8,749 bases of DNA, taken from contig DGVL01000042.1 of the NCBI GenBank assembly GCA_002394965.1, positions 1 to 8,749 of the forward strand, given 5' to 3'. Shown here piece after piece: positions 5,171-8,749 of the stretch. A program made the position numbers and the translations under genes. The notes beneath the pieces were generated by a model that was not told the DNA's origin, did no database searches, and worked only from the letters and a program-made list of their open reading frames with translations. This stretch comes from Lachnospira sp. UBA4285. GTDB lineage: Bacteria; Bacillota; Clostridia; Lachnospirales; Lachnospiraceae. Every line of letters begins with the position of its first letter. Position 1 is the stretch's first letter.

Positions 5171-7605
5171 TACGGATCTCAGATACACAAGTCCGGCTGT
5201 CCGTGCGGCAGCTGGTGGAATTTATGTGCAGGTCCGGCGACATTGATGCGCGCGAGACCACCGGAATCCTGGATGTGACCCGCATGCAGCTGGGCGCCAG
5301 GATTCACCGCAGACTGCAGAAAGAGGCGAAGGGGCTGTATACGCCGGAAGTTCCGGTGAAACTGGAGAGGCAGCTCGCATGCGCTCTGCCTGCAGAACCG
5401 GAAGAGACGGAGACGGAACCGCTTTCCTACCGGCTGATTCTGGAAGGAAGAGCCGACGGCGTGATTCAGGACGAGAAAGGCTTCATGGTCGATGAGATCA
5501 AGACGGTGAACCGGGATGTTCTGAAGATGGAAGGACCGGAAGAAGTGCATCTGGCGCAGGCCAAGGTCTACGCGGCGGTGATAGCGGATCGGGAGCATCT
5601 CGCGGCCATCCGGGTTCAGATGACATACGTCGAGCCACAGACCATGCACATCAGGCGGTTTGAATCCGATTACTCAGAACAGGAACTGACCGGCTGGCTT
5701 GAGGATCTGCTCCATCGCTTCAAGGCGTGGACAGATTTCGGCATTCGGCAGAGAATACTGCGGCAGGCTTCTATACAGGACCTGCCGTTTCCATATCCGT
5801 ACCGCGAGGGGCAAAGGGACCTCGTCATCTGTGTGTACCGCTACATAAAAGCCGGGAAGAACCTGTTCATTCAGGCTCCGACCGGGACGGGCAAGACGCT
5901 GGCCACCATCTATCCGGCGGTTCAGTCCATCGGGCAGGGGCAGGCGGAGCGGATCTTCTATCTGACCGCGAAGACCATTACCCGCACGGTGGCGGAGGAG
6001 GCATTTGCCATCCTGCGCGGCGGAGGCCTGCACTTCCGCACGGTCAGTCTTACGGCAAAGGATAAAATATGCCCGCAGACCGAATCGGACTGCAATCCGG
6101 ATATCTGCCCGTACGCGAAGGGTCACTTTGACAGAATCAATGAAGCCCTGTTTGATCTTCTGGGGCACGAGGAGAGTATTGCCCGTCAGACCCTGCTTTC
6201 GTATGCGAAGAAGCATACGGTCTGCCCGTACGAGCTTTCCATGGAGGCGGCGGACTGGTCGGATGGCATCATCGGAGACTACAATTACGGCTTTGACCCG
6301 GAGGCTGCGCTTTCCAGATTCTTCACGGAGATTTCCGGCAGCAGCATCTTCCTTATCGACGAGGCACACAATCTCGTGGAGCGCGCCCGCGGCATGTACT
6401 CGGCAGTGCTTTCAAAAGAGGAGGTTCTTGCCGCCCGCAGGATTTTAAAGGTACAGCCCGGATCTGGCCGCGCCGTGCGCGCCCTTGGCGATGTCAACGC
6501 CTGGCTGCTTGCTGCCGGGCATGAGGCGGACGCTCAAAAAGACGGGACCGTGCGTGCGGGGGAGCAGGCGGTGGCTGAACTTTCCGATCTTGTACTGGAA
6601 CTCGACGGGGCGCTGCTTGCGTATCTGAGCCAGCACCGGCAGTTTGATAAGCGCGACGGTATTCTGCAGTTTTTCTTTGCGGTACACCATTTCGCCGGCA
6701 TGGCGCCTGGATTTGATACAGGATATCTGCTGTACACGGTCAAAGGCGACGGCGGGACCGTCTTCCACGCATTCTGTGTCGATCCTTCCTCGCAGCTGAC
6801 CCGGCGGATGGATCTGGCGCGCGCTTCGGTCCTGTTCTCGGCGACGCTCCTGCCGGTGCAGTATTTCAAGGAAATGCTGACAGGGAATCCGGACGACGAC
6901 GCTGTGTATGCGCACAGCGTGTTCCCGTCTGACGCGAGGCATATCTTCCTGGCAACCGACGTGAGTTCGCTGTACCGCGAGCGCTCGCAGGCGACCTTTG
7001 AGCGGATCGCCGGGTATATTCGGGAAACGGTGCGCGCGAAGGCGGGGCATTACTTGGTGTATTTCCCGTCGTATGCGTTCCTGTCGGCGGTGGCAGAACA
7101 TTACGGCCGTCTGTGTCCGGATGACACGCTGCTGCTTCAGGAAAAAGATATGCGTGAGGCGGACCGGGAGGAATTTCTCTCGGCATTCCGCCATCCGGAC
7201 GGCCGCACGCGGATCGGTTTCTGCGTCATGGGCGGCGCATTTGCAGAGGGCATTGATCTGAAGCACGAGAGCCTGATCGGCGCCATCATCGTCGGCACCG
7301 GCCTTCCCGGCATCTCCATGGAGAATGAACTCCTGCGCCAGTATTTTGATGAGCGGGGCCGGGACGGTTTTCATTATGCGTACACGTACCCCGGCATGAA
7401 CAATGTGCTTCAGGCGGCCGGCCGGGTGATCCGCACGGCAGATGACCGGGGCGTGATTGTGCTCCTGGACCGGCGCTTCACAGGTTCCCGTTACCGGGCG
7501 CTGTTCCCGAGGGAGTGGGACCGGGTGAGCTGCGTGGATGTGCGGAGCATCGGGAAGGAACTTGAGAAATTCTGGGGAGATGAAAAAGCCGGCGGGGAGA
7601 AATGA
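5167..7605 (+). CDS. Cas4/RecB-like PD-(D/E)xK nuclease fused to Fe-S XPD/DinG-type DNA helicase
   Basis: This 812-residue cytoplasmic protein should unwind and cut DNA, probably in repair. Residues 1-190 look like a RecB/Cas4-family nuclease: Asp97 in EGRADGVI, Glu110 and Lys112 in VDEIKTV, and a QxxxY motif at Gln131-Tyr135. The helicase follows, with Walker A QAPTGTGKT (236-244) and DEAH at 398-401. Four cysteines between them (302, 309, 314, 353) fit the XPD Fe-S cluster, followed by GDYNYGF. The C-terminal half has SAT (558-560), a MGGAFAEGIDL segment (688-698) and motif VI QAAGRVIRT (749-757). The start overlaps the cohesin-like gene stop as ATGA; no strong ribosome site is seen, so translational coupling is likely. 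All catalytic motifs look intact. The family is recognised from its architecture; no specific gene name is assigned. Its presence with surface genes is unexplained. Confidence 0.9.
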   Translation: MIRISDTQVRLSVRQLVEFMCRSGDIDARETTGILDVTRMQLGARIHRRLQKEAKGLYTPEVPVKLERQLACALPAEPEETETEPLSYRLILEGRADGVIQDEKGFMVDEIKTVNRDVLKMEGPEEVHLAQAKVYAAVIADREHLAAIRVQMTYVEPQTMHIRRFESDYSEQELTGWLEDLLHRFKAWTDFGIRQRILRQASIQDLPFPYPYREGQRDLVICVYRYIKAGKNLFIQAPTGTGKTLATIYPAVQSIGQGQAERIFYLTAKTITRTVAEEAFAILRGGGLHFRTVSLTAKDKICPQTESDCNPDICPYAKGHFDRINEALFDLLGHEESIARQTLLSYAKKHTVCPYELSMEAADWSDGIIGDYNYGFDPEAALSRFFTEISGSSIFLIDEAHNLVERARGMYSAVLSKEEVLAARRILKVQPGSGRAVRALGDVNAWLLAAGHEADAQKDGTVRAGEQAVAELSDLVLELDGALLAYLSQHRQFDKRDGILQFFFAVHHFAGMAPGFDTGYLLYTVKGDGGTVFHAFCVDPSSQLTRRMDLARASVLFSATLLPVQYFKEMLTGNPDDDAVYAHSVFPSDARHIFLATDVSSLYRERSQATFERIAGYIRETVRAKAGHYLVYFPSYAFLSAVAEHYGRLCPDDTLLLQEKDMREADREEFLSAFRHPDGRTRIGFCVMGGAFAEGIDLKHESLIGAIIVGTGLPGISMENELLRQYFDERGRDGFHYAYTYPGMNNVLQAAGRVIRTADDRGVIVLLDRRFTGSRYRALFPREWDRVSCVDVRSIGKELEKFWGDEKAGGEK

Positions 7606-7620
7606 CTCCTGCCGCCCGGC
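7588..7620 (+). other. GC-rich hairpin spanning the helicase stop codon
   Basis: Several strong pairings are possible here. One is CGGCGGGG (7590-7597) with 7607-7614, eight pairs with two G-U. The other is GCCGG (7588-7592) with CCGGC (7616-7620), extended by three pairs past a bulged C. The helicase TGA (7603-7605) falls in the loop. No T run follows, so it is not a convincing intrinsic terminator; it may instead protect the 3' end or cause pausing. A perfect GCAGCTGC palindrome follows at 7622-7629. Confidence 0.4.
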
Positions 7621-7660
7621 CGCAGCTGCAAATTCCTATCAGAGAAACCACTGCTACTAT

Positions 7661-7689
7661 TTGAGAATGCACCCAAGCTGTGCTATTCT
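7661..7689 (+). promoter_or_regulatory. Probable sigma-A promoter of purL
   Basis: A -35 box TTGAGA (7661-7666, five of six consensus) is separated by 17 bases from TATTCT (7684-7689, four of six). The -10 is preceded by an extended TGC element at 7681-7683. The expected start is near 7696, giving a leader of about 40 bases before the ATG at 7735. That leader is too short for a riboswitch aptamer plus expression platform. A second possible -10, TAATAT at 7698-7703 with its own upstream TG, has no matching -35. Confidence 0.62.
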
Positions 7690-7734
7690 TGTTCTGTTAA
7701 TATCTGCGACTATACCGAAAGGCAGGAATCAAAC

Positions 7735-8749
7735 ATGAGCGATGTTCGAAGAGTGTATGTCGAAAAGAAAGAGCCGTATGCCGTCAAGGCCAGACAGCTT
7801 GGCGAGGAGATCGCCGGATATCTGGGAATTGAAGGTGTGACGAAAGTCCGCGAGCTGATCCGGTATGATATCGAGAATCTCTCGGAGAAGACGTACCGAC
7901 AGGCTCTGGACGGCGTATTCTCGGAGCCGCCGGTTGATGACGTATATGAGACGGAGTTTCCGCATGACGACAGCGATTTCTGCTTCGGCGTCGAATTCCT
8001 TCCGGGACAGTTCGATCAGCGCGCCGATTCTGCCGTTCAGTGCGTGAAGTTCATCGAGCCACAGGCGGCGCCGACGATCCGCACAGCGGTTATCTACTGT
8101 ATCAGCGGCAGTCTCACGGAGGATGACCGGGATAAGATCAGGAACCTGTGCATCAATCCGGTGGATTCCCGCGAGGCTTCCTTCAGGCTCCCGGAAACAC
8201 TTAAGACCGTGTACAAGATCCCTGCAGACGTGAAAATCTTTGACGGGTTCAAGGACATGGATGAGGAGAAGCTTAAAGAGCTGTATGACTCTCTTTCACT
8301 TGCCATGACTTTCCGGGATTTTCAGTTCATTCAGGACTATTTCCGGGATGAGGAGAAGAGAGATCCGTCCATGACGGAGATCCGCGTTCTGGATACATAC
8401 TGGTCTGATCACTGCCGGCATACGACATTCTCCACCGAGCTGACCGACGTGAAGTTTGACGAGGGCGATTACCGCGAGGCGATCGAGGCGGCGTTCCGCC
8501 AGTATCTGGCAGATTTTAAAGAACAGTATGCGGGCCGCAACGACAAGTTTGTCTGCCTTATGGACATGGCGACGCTGGCCACGAAGAAGCTGAAGCGCGA
8601 AGGCAGGCTCACCGATCAGGAGAAGAGCAACGAGATCAACGCCTGCTCGATTGTCGTCCCGGTCAAGATCGACGGGAAGGAAGAGGAGTGGCTGGTCAAC
8701 TTCAAGAACGAGACGCACAACCATCCGACGGAGATCGAGCCCTTCGGCG
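7735..8749 (+). CDS. purL: Phosphoribosylformylglycinamidine synthase (PurL), N-terminal part, 3' truncated by window
   Basis: This enzyme performs the fourth step of de novo purine synthesis, converting FGAR to FGAM with ATP and glutamine in the cytoplasm. The frame is open from ATG 7735 to the window edge: 338 full codons with no stop. Diagnostic motifs are SDHCRHT at 224-230 and ETHNHPT at 326-332, both in the ATP/FGAR active-site region of the synthetase domain. The roughly 220 residues before the first motif resemble the N-terminal domain of the long clostridial-type enzyme, about 1,240 residues with a fused glutaminase domain. That fusion cannot be confirmed because most of the gene lies outside. 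AGGA at 7724-7727, seven bases before ATG, supports the start. It has its own promoter and appears independent of the helicase operon. No frameshift is seen. Confidence 0.93.
   Translation, partial: MSDVRRVYVEKKEPYAVKARQLGEEIAGYLGIEGVTKVRELIRYDIENLSEKTYRQALDGVFSEPPVDDVYETEFPHDDSDFCFGVEFLPGQFDQRADSAVQCVKFIEPQAAPTIRTAVIYCISGSLTEDDRDKIRNLCINPVDSREASFRLPETLKTVYKIPADVKIFDGFKDMDEEKLKELYDSLSLAMTFRDFQFIQDYFRDEEKRDPSMTEIRVLDTYWSDHCRHTTFSTELTDVKFDEGDYREAIEAAFRQYLADFKEQYAGRNDKFVCLMDMATLATKKLKREGRLTDQEKSNEINACSIVVPVKIDGKEEEWLVNFKNETHNHPTEIEPFG

Noticed and set aside
5167..5740. Cas4 as evidence for a CRISPR system
   Set aside because: The nuclease domain is Cas4/RecB-like, but it is fused to a helicase and there are no other cas genes or arrays in the window.
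6445..7374. Open frame of 309 codons on the - strand
   Set aside because: It is antisense to the helicase, which has intact motifs throughout. The product is basic and shows no recognisable domain or ribosome site.
7606..7734. Purine riboswitch upstream of purL
   Set aside because: The leader after the predicted start is about 40 bases, and the whole 129-base gap shows no three-way junction core of the purine aptamer.

Overview
The window reads as chromosomal DNA of a GC-rich Gram-positive anaerobe, most likely a gut-type member of the Clostridia (Lachnospiraceae-like). The reasons are the combination of a dockerin-bearing glucosaminidase, a membrane-anchored cohesin protein with cadherin-like modules, a Cas4-like nuclease/XPD-type helicase fusion, and a PurL of the long clostridial kind. 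The assignment is an inference from protein style and was not checked against any database. All recognised genes lie on the + strand.

Layout. The window opens inside prfC (release factor RF3, last 162 residues), followed by a probable short terminator. Next comes a complete aldo/keto reductase closely resembling E. coli YghZ/Gpr. The 219-base gap after it (1571-1789) holds two hairpins: one is oriented as a terminator for the - strand (1581-1611), and one is a strong + strand terminator (1656-1716). A weak candidate promoter follows.

The central block is a three-gene unit. (1) A secreted GH73-like N-acetylglucosaminidase carries a cadherin-like domain and a C-terminal two-repeat dockerin. 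(2) Eighteen bases later is a secreted, single-pass membrane protein with a cohesin-like domain, a Ser/Gly/Asp-rich linker, a cadherin-like domain, an unnamed module, a transmembrane helix and a 111-residue acidic cytoplasmic tail. (3) Overlapping it by four bases (ATGA) is an 812-residue PD-(D/E)xK nuclease fused to a Fe-S XPD/DinG-type helicase. After a GC-rich hairpin and a good sigma-A-type promoter comes purL, which runs off the right edge and is interrupted at residue 338.

How the genes fit together. The adjacent dockerin and cohesin suggest a small non-cellulosomal cohesin-dockerin complex that docks a peptidoglycan hydrolase to the membrane through an anchor with an acidic intracellular tail. 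This is the most interesting proposal in the window and rests on domain recognition and gene adjacency. The link to the nuclease-helicase downstream is unexplained. prfC, gpr and purL look like ordinary housekeeping neighbours.
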